From: JAWWBL01 sp033720975
Lineage (GTDB): Bacteria; Actinomycetota; Acidimicrobiia; Spongiisociales; ZC4RG35
Direction: 5' to 3'
Assembly: GCA_033720975.1 (NCBI GenBank)
Contig: JAWWBL010000008.1
Location: 1 to 34,107 of the forward strand
Length of the DNA: 34,107 nt
Positions 23,351-30,450 of the stretch are shown here, one piece after another. The notes under the pieces were generated by a model. That model made no database searches and was not told the DNA's origin. It worked only from the letters and a program-made list of their open reading frames with translations. Position numbers and translations under genes: made by a program. Positions within the stretch are counted from its first letter, which is position 1. Each line of letters begins with the position of its first letter.

Positions 23351-23941
23351 TTAGCCGACATCGAGGAGTCTTTGGACCGCTTCTACGGCTTCGTCAACCG
23401 TCAGTTCTGTCGTATCAATCCGCAGGTCCGGATGTTCTGGAACCTCGTAGGGGTCGTCGATTCCTGTGAATCCGCTCACCTCCCCAGCTCGTGCTCTCGC
23501 ATAGAGGCCTTTCGGATCTCGTTGCTCGCACACCTCCAGGGGGGCATCCACGAATACCTCGACATAGGCCATCCCGGCGTCGTCGTGCATCCTCCGAATC
23601 CGTTCACGGTCAGCACGGTAAGGGGCTATTGCCGGCACAATCACAACGAGGCCGGCCTCGTTCATGAGCCGTGCCACCTCCCCCAGTCGCCTGATGTTTT
23701 CGGCGCGGTCAGATGCCCCAAACCCGAGATCATGGTTGAGGCCGTGGCGTAGATTGTCTCCGTCCAGGACGTAGGAGGCGCGACCGTTCGCAACGAGTGC
23801 TGCTTCGAGTGCGAAAGCGATAGTCGATTTTCCACTGCCCGACAGACCGGTCATCAGGATCGACAAACCTGGCCCTAGGTGTGTCGCCGCCCGGTCTTCA
23901 GCCGTCACACTGCCGGCCTGCCATGTCAAGTTGTGCTTCAT
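23351..23941 (-). CDS. cysC: Adenylylsulfate (APS) kinase
   Basis: It phosphorylates APS at the 3' position with ATP to give PAPS, the sulfate donor for sulfotransferases. The 196-residue protein has the P-loop TGLSGSGKST (about 31-40), the conserved YVLDGDNLRHGLNHDLGF segment, NIRRLGEVARLM, and the EVFVDAPLEVCEQRDPKGLY segment followed by GFTGIDDPYE, all typical of CysC. It overlaps the cysN stop by four bases (ATGA at 23938-23941), so supply of APS and its phosphorylation are co-expressed. The neighbourhood of three sulfotransferase-domain proteins and the lack of a PAPS reductase point to glycan sulfation, not cysteine synthesis. Confidence 0.95.
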   Translation of the reverse strand: MKHNLTWQAGSVTAEDRAATHLGPGLSILMTGLSGSGKSTIAFALEAALVANGRASYVLDGDNLRHGLNHDLGFGASDRAENIRRLGEVARLMNEAGLVVIVPAIAPYRADRERIRRMHDDAGMAYVEVFVDAPLEVCEQRDPKGLYARARAGEVSGFTGIDDPYEVPEHPDLRIDTTELTVDEAVEAVQRLLDVG

Positions 23942-25197
23942 TGACTCCGGCCGATGATCATGCCTGCGCCAACAGTCGCGTTGTTGGATTCATCGACGAG
24001 TATGAATGAGCCAGTGTGGCGATTTCGCCGATACTCGTCGAAGAACAAGGGGGTAGTTGTGCGGAGCCTGATCCGCCCTATCTCGTTTAGCTCGAGTCGG
24101 GAGACCCCCTCTTGGCGGTGAAGAGAGTTGATGTCCAACCGGTACTGGAGATCGGTCACCATGGCCCGAGTCCAGCGTGTCGTATGCTTCAAGGAATACT
24201 TGGTGCCCGGCTGGAGCGATGAGTCTGCCGACATCCAACAGACGATGGCATCGACATCCTGACCCACGTGCGGCTGATTGTGTGGCCTACAGATCATGTC
24301 GCCGCGCGAAATGTCGAGGTCGTCCTGTAGCCGCACGACCACAGACATCGGCGGAGTACCTTGATCGAGGGACCCGGCTGGCCCCTCAATGGACTCGATT
24401 GTCGTCGTAAAACCGGATGGTAGGACCATGACTTCGTCTCCGGGTTTCATCATTCCCCCGGCGATCGACCCTGCATAGCCGCGATAATCCTGATGCTCGA
24501 GGCGGTGCGGCCGGATCACGTACTGGACGGGAAATCGAACATCGATCAGGTTGGCGTCCGAGGCCACGTGGATCTCCTCGAGCAGTTCGAGAACGCTCGG
24601 ACCGTGGTACCAGGGCATGTTGGGGGACCGATCGACGACATTGTCGCCTTCGAGTGCCGACACGGGCACGAAGCGCAGATCATGAATATCTAGCCTCGCC
24701 GCGAACCCGCGAAACTCATCAGTGACCTCTTGATAACGCTCCTGAGACCACGAGACGAGGTCCATCTTGTTCACACAGAGGACTAGATGCGGTACGCCTA
24801 GGAGCGACGCCAAGAAGGCGTGTCGCCGGGTCTGCTCGAGCACACCGTTACGCGCGTCGACCAGGATCAGAGCGATGTTGGCCGTCGATGCGCCCGTAAC
24901 CATGTTCCGGGTGTACTGAATGTGCCCCGGCGTGTCTGCGAGGATGAACTTCCGATTGGGCGTGTCAAAATACCGATAGGCCACGTCGATTGTGATCCCC
25001 TGTTCCCGCTCAGCGCGCAGCCCGTCGGTCAAGAGCGCCAAGTCGACGTAGTCAGTACCGCGACGCCTGCTTGCGTCCTCGACAGCCAGCAGCTGATCCT
25101 GAAAGACTTGCTTGGTGTCGAACAACAAGCGTCCGATGAGTGTGCTCTTACCGTCGTCAACGGAGCCAGTCGTCGCGATCCTCACCAGCTCAGACAT
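23938..25197 (-). CDS. cysN: Sulfate adenylyltransferase subunit 1 (GTPase)
   Basis: CysN is the GTPase subunit that powers APS formation by CysD from sulfate and ATP. The 419-residue protein has EF-Tu-like GTP-binding motifs: G1 GSVDDGKSTLIGRLL (residues 11-25), REQGITIDVAYRYF (switch I), G3 DTPGH, and G4 NKMD. The beta-barrel domains follow. The length is that of a stand-alone CysN; APS kinase is a separate gene, unlike the CysNC or NodQ fusions. Its ATG overlaps the last base of the cysD stop (TGATG), consistent with equimolar CysD and CysN. Confidence 0.95.
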   Translation of the reverse strand: MSELVRIATTGSVDDGKSTLIGRLLFDTKQVFQDQLLAVEDASRRRGTDYVDLALLTDGLRAEREQGITIDVAYRYFDTPNRKFILADTPGHIQYTRNMVTGASTANIALILVDARNGVLEQTRRHAFLASLLGVPHLVLCVNKMDLVSWSQERYQEVTDEFRGFAARLDIHDLRFVPVSALEGDNVVDRSPNMPWYHGPSVLELLEEIHVASDANLIDVRFPVQYVIRPHRLEHQDYRGYAGSIAGGMMKPGDEVMVLPSGFTTTIESIEGPAGSLDQGTPPMSVVVRLQDDLDISRGDMICRPHNQPHVGQDVDAIVCWMSADSSLQPGTKYSLKHTTRWTRAMVTDLQYRLDINSLHRQEGVSRLELNEIGRIRLRTTTPLFFDEYRRNRHTGSFILVDESNNATVGAGMIIGRSQ

Positions 25198-26105
25198 CAG
25201 AAGTAGCCCTCCCTCTTGCGGTCCTCCATGGCGGCATCGGACGCTCTGTCGTCGGCACGACTAGCACCTCGCTCTGTGATTCTTGTCGCAGCCACTTCGG
25301 CCACAATCTCAGCGACAGTTGCGGCGGGGGATTCAATTGCGCCTGTGCAAGTCATGTCGCCCACCGTGCGAAATCTGACTGTTGCCTCGAAGACTTCCTC
25401 ACTGCTAGCCCGAGAAATGAACGGAGACTCCGCCATGAGCATGCCATCCCGCTCGAAAACCCTCCGCCGGTGTGCGAAATAGATCGATGGAAGAGCGATC
25501 TGCTCCTCCTGGACGTACGACCACACGTCCATTTCCGTCCAATTAGATATCGGAAAGACGCGAATGTGCTCGCCGGGCCGATGTCTGCCGTTGTAGAGAC
25601 TCCAGATCTCGGGACGTTGGTTCTTTGGGTCCCACTGACCGAACTCGTCGCGGAAGCTGAAAATCCGCTCCTTGGCACGGGATCTCTCTTCGTCTCTACG
25701 CGCCCCGCCGAACACGGCGTCGAACCGGTTTCTCTCGATCGCGGTCAGCAGAGACTCTGTCTGGAGTCGGTTGCGCGACGCGCGGGGACCGGTCTCGTCC
25801 GCGACGCGTCCTTCATCAATGGCCTCCTGGACGCTCGCGACCATCAATTGGGCATCCAGGTCCTCGACCGTGCGGTCTCGAAAATCGATCACCTCGTCGA
25901 AGTTGTGTCCGGTGTCGACATGCAGGACAGGCATGGGCAGGCGTGCCGGCTCGAAGGCCTTGGCTGCCAAACGCAGCACGATGGCGGAATCCTTCCCGCC
26001 AGAGAACAACAAGACGGGACGTTCGGACTCGGCGACCGCTTCTCGAATGATGTGAATCGACTCGGACTCCAGGGAACGGAGATGGCTGATCTTCTGGGAT
26101 AACAC
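25197..26105 (-). CDS. cysD: Sulfate adenylyltransferase subunit 2
   Basis: CysD is the catalytic ATP-sulfurylase subunit that makes APS from ATP and sulfate. The 302-residue protein has the PP-loop motif LLFSGGKDSAIVLRLA, the LHVDTGHNFDEVIDFRD segment, GGARRDEERSRAKERIFSFR, WDPKNQRPEIWSLYN and FPISNWTEMDVWSYV, all diagnostic. The C-terminal tail ends in DDRASDAAMEDRKREGYF, as usual in CysD. The start is GTG 26105. It lies nine bases downstream of a sulfotransferase gene, so the first enzyme of the PAPS pathway is transcribed directly with a user of PAPS. Confidence 0.95.
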   Translation of the reverse strand: MLSQKISHLRSLESESIHIIREAVAESERPVLLFSGGKDSAIVLRLAAKAFEPARLPMPVLHVDTGHNFDEVIDFRDRTVEDLDAQLMVASVQEAIDEGRVADETGPRASRNRLQTESLLTAIERNRFDAVFGGARRDEERSRAKERIFSFRDEFGQWDPKNQRPEIWSLYNGRHRPGEHIRVFPISNWTEMDVWSYVQEEQIALPSIYFAHRRRVFERDGMLMAESPFISRASSEEVFEATVRFRTVGDMTCTGAIESPAATVAEIVAEVAATRITERGASRADDRASDAAMEDRKREGYF

Positions 26106-26114
26106 CTGCGAACC

Positions 26115-27095
26115 CTATGTTTCCGGAGACTCTTGAGCCAAACGAAGCTTCATCGCCCGTGCTCCCTCAAGGAGCGCCTCATAAATCGCTCGACTGACTT
26201 CGTCGTCGCTCTCGAGTCTCCACATGCTTCTCGAGAGTTGATCGCCCGGCGTGAAGGACTTGGGCAACTGCCCATTCCAATGGGTTTCAGCCAGGGCTGT
26301 GTTCGAAGAGTGAAACGACGCCGCGATGTGCGACGCTAGTTCGGGCGTTAGCGCTCGAAAGGGCGGTGTGCCTCCATACACCTCGACGAGGTGTTCTCTA
26401 GCCCACCGAAATATCGCCGCTTCGCGGTGACCGGTGGCGGGAAGGTCGCGGACCAGCATTCGCAACATCTCTAACTCAATCGCCCCTGGCCGTATGTTCG
26501 CCCGCACTTCGATCGTAGGCGCCTCGATCCCTATGAGCTCAAAGAAGTCCGCGACCACTTCCCGGACGTAAGGGCGAACAACCAGGGAATCACCGAAAGC
26601 TTCTCGCCACTTGGAGAAGGTGCGGTGATAGTCATAGATCGGTCGAGTCATCTCCGGGCCGACGAAATCCTCGAACTGTTGATGAACATGCCCACTCTTC
26701 ACCATCTGTGTATACCGAGACTCGATGAACTCCCACTGTGGCCTGACATACGCCACTACGAGCAGGTCCGATGCCGAGACCGCCTCAGCGAGTTTGGCGG
26801 CCCAGCTCACAACGGCATCCGAGCCAGGACGAGCCGAGAAGGTCTCCGCTGACAGAACGGCCATAGGAGCCGTCGACCGTGTTATCTCATCGATGGCGTC
26901 GGCGGTGGTACCTCTGCCGGGTCGGAAACGATTGTCACCTAGAGCTTCCCATGCGAGATTCAGGTGTCCTCCAGACACGACACGTCCCGCCTGGGGATAT
27001 ATGAGGCCCGGATCCGCATCGGTCTGAACAAGGGTGGCCTGGATCGCGCTGCTTCCGGTCTTGTGGGTTCCTATGTGCAGCACGAGGGACCTCAT
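26115..27095 (-). CDS. Stand-alone sulfotransferase-like protein
   Basis: The 326-residue protein begins with a strand and nucleotide-binding loop (LVLHIGTHKTGSSAIQATL, residues 4-22), in which THKTGSS corresponds to the PAPS 5'-phosphosulfate loop. The second motif is LLVVAYVRPQWEFIESRYTQ (about 110-129), corresponding to the 3'-phosphate site (arginine and serine). These are features of bacterial carbohydrate sulfotransferase-like proteins. There is no signal peptide or membrane segment, so it should act in the cytoplasm on sugar nucleotides or lipid-linked intermediates before export. It is just upstream of cysD with a nine-base gap. The ATG at 27095 fits the usual start directly before the first strand. 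Acceptor unknown. Confidence 0.83.
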   Translation of the reverse strand: MRSLVLHIGTHKTGSSAIQATLVQTDADPGLIYPQAGRVVSGGHLNLAWEALGDNRFRPGRGTTADAIDEITRSTAPMAVLSAETFSARPGSDAVVSWAAKLAEAVSASDLLVVAYVRPQWEFIESRYTQMVKSGHVHQQFEDFVGPEMTRPIYDYHRTFSKWREAFGDSLVVRPYVREVVADFFELIGIEAPTIEVRANIRPGAIELEMLRMLVRDLPATGHREAAIFRWAREHLVEVYGGTPPFRALTPELASHIAASFHSSNTALAETHWNGQLPKSFTPGDQLSRSMWRLESDDEVSRAIYEALLEGARAMKLRLAQESPET

Positions 27096-27140
27096 GGCAC
27101 GAGGAAATTAGCGACCTTTGGAACAGAAAAACCCGTCCGT

Positions 27141-28454
27141 CTAGCGAGGTGACGTGATGGCCGACAATCGAAGCGGGGCGTACCCGAGGCCCATGCTGGA
27201 GCCGATGTAGCCGCCGAGATTGAGGTCGTACAGGGCATACCGTCCGTCGGACCCCCGGTAGAAGAGGATCTCGTCGGGGCCGTCTCCATCAACATCCACC
27301 GGCTCGACTATGTCCCACCCGGTGCCGAAGTAATCCTTACGAATACTGTTTCCTATCGTGCCGTCTGGCCTGAGGTAGTAGTAGGCGAATCTCCCGTCCC
27401 CTTTTCTGTAGAAGAACATCTCATCGACCTGATCTCCGTTTATGTCTAGTGGCTCGGCGCTGGACCACCCAGCCCCGAAGTAGCCAGTTCGGATCGCTGT
27501 GCCGATCGTCCCTTGGGAGCCCACGTCGTAGTACGCAAAACGCCCGTCGGAGTCTCGATAGAACATCAACTCGTCCGCCAAGTCGCCCTCGAATCGAACT
27601 GGCTCGACGATCGTCCATCCCGGACTCCACGTCCCCTCCTCGATTACCTCCCCTATCGTCCCGTCGCCGTTCAATGCCGCGAACTTGAAACGCCCGTCAT
27701 CCTGCCGATAGAAAAGGACTTCGGGATTGCCGTCCCCCTGGAGATCGACAGCTTCGACGCTTGTCCAGCCTGCGTCGTCGGAGCCGTCGTGAATGACCTC
27801 GCTTGTGCACCCTGCGGTGTCAACCTCTCGGTACCAGTACATACCGTTATTGGGCTGGTAGTAGAGGAGGTCGTCTCCGTCAGTCTGCTGCCCGACCGAC
27901 GCAGAGTCGCAGACGAAGCCGAGCTCTTCAGCGGATACCGCGGCCTCGAGGCTGTGAAAGGGGTTGAAAGCCACACCGTCCGGGTCGTGGAGCTCGAAGT
28001 GGAGATGGGGAACAGTCCACTCTGCATTACCGCTGTCTCCTACATAACCGATGACCTGGCCTGCCCGAACGCGCACACCAGAAGCGATGCCGGGGGCGAA
28101 TCCCCAACCTTGGCCGTCGTCCGTTCCCGGCGTGTCGTTATTCAGGTGTATGTACCAGCTGGCATACCCGTCATCGTGATTGATCGACATGGCACAGCAT
28201 TTCCCACCCTGCTCGTCGTGCATCCAGCCCACGGTCCCGTTCGCGGCCGCGACGACCGGAACCATTTTGTCCGCCATGATGTCGGTGCCTTGGTGCGTCC
28301 GTCCTCCCGACCTGGCTGCCCCCCAGGTATCCGAGTACTGGTGATCCCCTGCTACAGGAAAGACGATCGGATAGACGTCCGACGCTTCTGCCCGGAATGG
28401 CAGCAGGGACGCGAAAAGCAAAGCGCACAAGAGGACCAGCAAACCTCTGCTCAT
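27141..28454 (-). CDS. Exported M23 (LytM-type) endopeptidase with C-terminal 5x50-residue repeat array
   Basis: M23 peptidases are zinc endopeptidases that cut peptidoglycan peptide cross-links. From ATG 28454 the protein has 437 residues: a clear signal peptide (SRGLLVLLCALLFASLLPF, cleavage near AEA-SD), an M23 domain (about 25-185) and the repeat array (194-437). Zinc and catalytic residues are all present: THQGTD (His54, Asp58), YIHL (His103) and HLHFEL (His150, His152), so it should be active and not a degenerate LytM regulator. The array has the same five 50-residue units as the amidase and SpoIID proteins. A TTG at 28502 would extend the N-terminus by 16 residues but weakens the signal peptide. 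It lies 45 bases upstream of the sulfotransferase-cysDNC operon. Confidence 0.9.
   Translation of the reverse strand: MSRGLLVLLCALLFASLLPFRAEASDVYPIVFPVAGDHQYSDTWGAARSGGRTHQGTDIMADKMVPVVAAANGTVGWMHDEQGGKCCAMSINHDDGYASWYIHLNNDTPGTDDGQGWGFAPGIASGVRVRAGQVIGYVGDSGNAEWTVPHLHFELHDPDGVAFNPFHSLEAAVSAEELGFVCDSASVGQQTDGDDLLYYQPNNGMYWYREVDTAGCTSEVIHDGSDDAGWTSVEAVDLQGDGNPEVLFYRQDDGRFKFAALNGDGTIGEVIEEGTWSPGWTIVEPVRFEGDLADELMFYRDSDGRFAYYDVGSQGTIGTAIRTGYFGAGWSSAEPLDINGDQVDEMFFYRKGDGRFAYYYLRPDGTIGNSIRKDYFGTGWDIVEPVDVDGDGPDEILFYRGSDGRYALYDLNLGGYIGSSMGLGYAPLRLSAITSPR
27144..27875 (-). repeat. Protein-level tandem repeat array C (5 units of 150 bases)
   Basis: This encodes the last 244 residues of the M23 protein, four units of 50 residues and one of 44. 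The final unit ends LSAITSPR, matching the LASITSPRPD end of the SpoIID array. Unit 1 in both has a cysteine (TAGC or GAGC) not found in other units. It lies in the same orientation as array B, about 13 kb apart. Confidence 0.9.
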
Positions 28455-28593
28455 GGGGATTTGTCGGTCGAATACTTGGGTGTCTTTAGAAACGAGATTC
28501 AAAGAGCGAACGGCAGCATGCCCATTTGGTCACACGGGCCACGCCCATCCATCGGCCCCGATGTGGCTGCTTGGCACCTCCTCGAATACTCCG

Positions 28594-28621
28594 TTGCGAT
28601 CCGGCTTGGCTCCTATAGGAT
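28594..28621 (+). promoter_or_regulatory. Candidate promoter for the lipoprotein gene
   Basis: TTGCGA (28594-28599) and TAGGAT (28616-28621) are separated by 16 bases, a good sigma-70-like match. The expected start near 28628 gives a leader of about 32 bases containing a strong ribosome binding site (AAAGGGGG, 28645-28652) seven bases before the ATG at 28660. Predicted by eye. Confidence 0.5.
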
Positions 28622-28659
28622 TGGGCGGACACCCGTCGACGCTCAAAGGGGGCACAGAC

Positions 28660-29265
28660 ATGAAGAGATGGACACGTATCGCGGCTTTGCTGGCGCTCTT
28701 TGCGCTCGTAACGACTTCGTGCATGACTATTCGCCAGTTTTCGTTCAGCAAGACGAACCTCGACCTATCCGAAGACGACATCACCTCGATGAGGCTTCGA
28801 CTGAAGCCAGAGAGCTCGACCTCCGTGTTCGAGGGCCACATCATCGTCCTCGTGGGTTATGACGAAGAGATCATCCCGCTGAACCGCAAGGAGTGGCAGG
28901 ATCTCGATGGTCACTACGGCGTTGCCAAAGCAGGCATTTCTCACAATGCCCTGCGGGATCAATTGCTGATGGACGGTGTTTGCAACCTGCCCGGAGGTGG
29001 TGATGCAGAGGACATCGAAGCGAGCTACACCACCTGGCGCGCTTTCAGAACAGACATCGAGATCGACTCTGGCGACATCGACGCTACGAGTCGGATCAAC
29101 TTCGTCCACAACATCGGTATCAGTGACCAGGCTGCGGCAAATGAGGTAGCCCAAGTGGTGGCGATCGTGGGCACTTGGAACGACGACGGTGACACGATCC
29201 CCGAGAGCACGGACACCTACATCTGCAACTCGGTGATCTTCACCTCGCTGACGTTCAAGCCGTAA
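28660..29265 (+). CDS. Small predicted lipoprotein of unknown function
   Basis: The 201-residue protein starts with MKRWTRIAALLALFALV and the lipobox-like VTTSC, so it should be exported and lipid-anchored at Cys21 on the outer face of the membrane. The mature part is acidic and has no domain I recognise; it reads as beta-rich (RLRLKPES, GHIIVLVGYDEE) with two further cysteines (GVCNLPGGG and YICNSVIF) that could form a disulfide. The start is fixed by a strong Shine-Dalgarno sequence (28645-28652). The open frame continues upstream of 28660 but that part overlaps the promoter. It has its own promoter and terminator, so it is a single-gene unit between the island and the housekeeping cluster, divergent from the M23 gene. 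Confidence 0.8.
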   Translation: MKRWTRIAALLALFALVTTSCMTIRQFSFSKTNLDLSEDDITSMRLRLKPESSTSVFEGHIIVLVGYDEEIIPLNRKEWQDLDGHYGVAKAGISHNALRDQLLMDGVCNLPGGGDAEDIEASYTTWRAFRTDIEIDSGDIDATSRINFVHNIGISDQAAANEVAQVVAIVGTWNDDGDTIPESTDTYICNSVIFTSLTFKP

Positions 29266-29279
29266 AGCAATCTAAATGG

Positions 29280-29302
29280 GGGGGGCGCTCTGGGCGCCCC
29301 CC
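29280..29302. terminator. GC-rich hairpin terminator between convergent genes
   Basis: A perfect 9-bp stem (GGGGGGCGC with GCGCCCCCC) encloses a 5-base loop (TCTGG), starting 14 bases after the lipoprotein stop. There is no U-run, as is often the case in high-GC actinobacteria. Its symmetry and position between converging genes mean it could stop transcription from both sides. Confidence 0.65.
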
Positions 29303-29356
29303 ATGCCATCTCCTGTGCTCTCGGCCACTCAAAAGGCCGGACAGAGGGATGAGCGC

Positions 29357-30442
29357 TCAAGAGACTTGAAATAGGCCGCGGAGAGACTGGTTCAACGTGT
29401 CCCCATCCTCCGATCCACACGCGACGATGTCCTCGATCCTGATGCCAAATTCCCCAGGCAGGTAGATCCCAGGCTCGACCGAGAAGGTCATTCCTTCCTC
29501 GAGTTGAAGTTCATTGCCTTCCACCATGTAAGGGTGCTCGTGGACCTCGAGGCCGATGCCGTGCCCGGTCCGGTGGATGAAGGACTCGCCATAACCGGCC
29601 TCCTCGATCACCGCACGCGCCGCCCGGTCGACCTCCTGACAGGGGACGCCCGGACCCACGGCTGATCGACCCGCCTCGTTAGCCGCGGCGACGACAGAAT
29701 GGACCTCGAATTGCTTCTCCGAGGGTTCGCCGATCGAGAACGTCCGCGTCGAATCGGACTGATAGCCGTCCATCGACCCGCCGAAGTCACACACCACCAG
29801 ATCCCCATCCTCCATCACCCGATCCGATGCTTCGTGATGGGGCGACGCCCCGTTGGGTCCCGAGCCCACGATGGCAAAACCTGCCGTTTCATGGCCCTCC
29901 TCCAGGACCATCTCGGCGATCTGCCGGGAGACCTCACGCTCAGTCCGGCCCGCGAACGCGACCTCAGAGGGAATGCGGGCCATGACTCGGTCCACGGCGT
30001 GGGCCGCTCGGCGCAACGCGTCGATCTCGGCAGGTTCCTTGCGTATGCGTAGGCCTTTCGTCAACTCGGTGGCGCTGACCCAGTCGGCGTTAGGCCACTC
30101 CTTCTGGAAAGCGAGAAGGAACACGGACCACATCTGGTCACCCGCTGCGACCAATCGGGGGGTATCCACCGAGCTTGCGGCCAGTGACACCGGATCCTCG
30201 GTCTCGCCCCAGGAAGTCAACGTGAATGCCCCTGGCTCCACCCGCGGCGCTTCGAGTTGGGGAACGACGAGGGTCGGGGTGCCATCTTGCGGCACGACGA
30301 GCACTGTGAGCCTCTCCGTGGGTGTGGCCGTGTAGCCGGTGAGATACGGGAGATCGGCTCCCACTGAAAAGACCGCTGCGTCCACTCCTCGATCGGCCAT
30401 CGTCTGCTGAAGCCGCTGGACCCGGGCCCCGTAGTCGAACAA
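29357..30442 (-). CDS. M24 family aminopeptidase (Xaa-Pro peptidase type)
   Basis: This cytosolic pita-bread-fold metallopeptidase probably removes N-terminal residues next to proline. The 361-residue protein has a creatinase-like N-terminal domain (about 1-130) and a C-terminal catalytic domain. Metal ligands are seen in VVCDFGGSMDGYQSDSTRTF (two Asp), RTGHGIGLEVHEHP (His), TFSVEPGIYLPGEFGIRIED (Glu) and the final Glu of RIED. The length and motifs fit PepQ/PepP-like enzymes. The start is a TTG at 30442, eight bases after the lipA stop, so it is downstream in the sucB-lipBA operon. An exact choice among prolidase, Xaa-Pro aminopeptidase and a related M24 enzyme is not possible by eye. Confidence 0.9.
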   Translation of the reverse strand: MFDYGARVQRLQQTMADRGVDAAVFSVGADLPYLTGYTATPTERLTVLVVPQDGTPTLVVPQLEAPRVEPGAFTLTSWGETEDPVSLAASSVDTPRLVAAGDQMWSVFLLAFQKEWPNADWVSATELTKGLRIRKEPAEIDALRRAAHAVDRVMARIPSEVAFAGRTEREVSRQIAEMVLEEGHETAGFAIVGSGPNGASPHHEASDRVMEDGDLVVCDFGGSMDGYQSDSTRTFSIGEPSEKQFEVHSVVAAANEAGRSAVGPGVPCQEVDRAARAVIEEAGYGESFIHRTGHGIGLEVHEHPYMVEGNELQLEEGMTFSVEPGIYLPGEFGIRIEDIVACGSEDGDTLNQSLRGLFQVS

Positions 30443-30450
30443 CGACGGAC

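Noticed and set aside
25140..26102. A 320-codon plus-strand open frame over cysD
   Set aside because: It is a shadow; the minus strand encodes a complete, canonical CysD.
28453..28659. Upstream extension of the lipoprotein frame
   Set aside because: The signal peptide, strong ribosome binding site and promoter all place the start at 28660.
27513..28862. A 449-codon plus-strand open frame over the M23 gene
   Set aside because: It is the antisense shadow of a gene with complete M23 zinc motifs and the repeat array.
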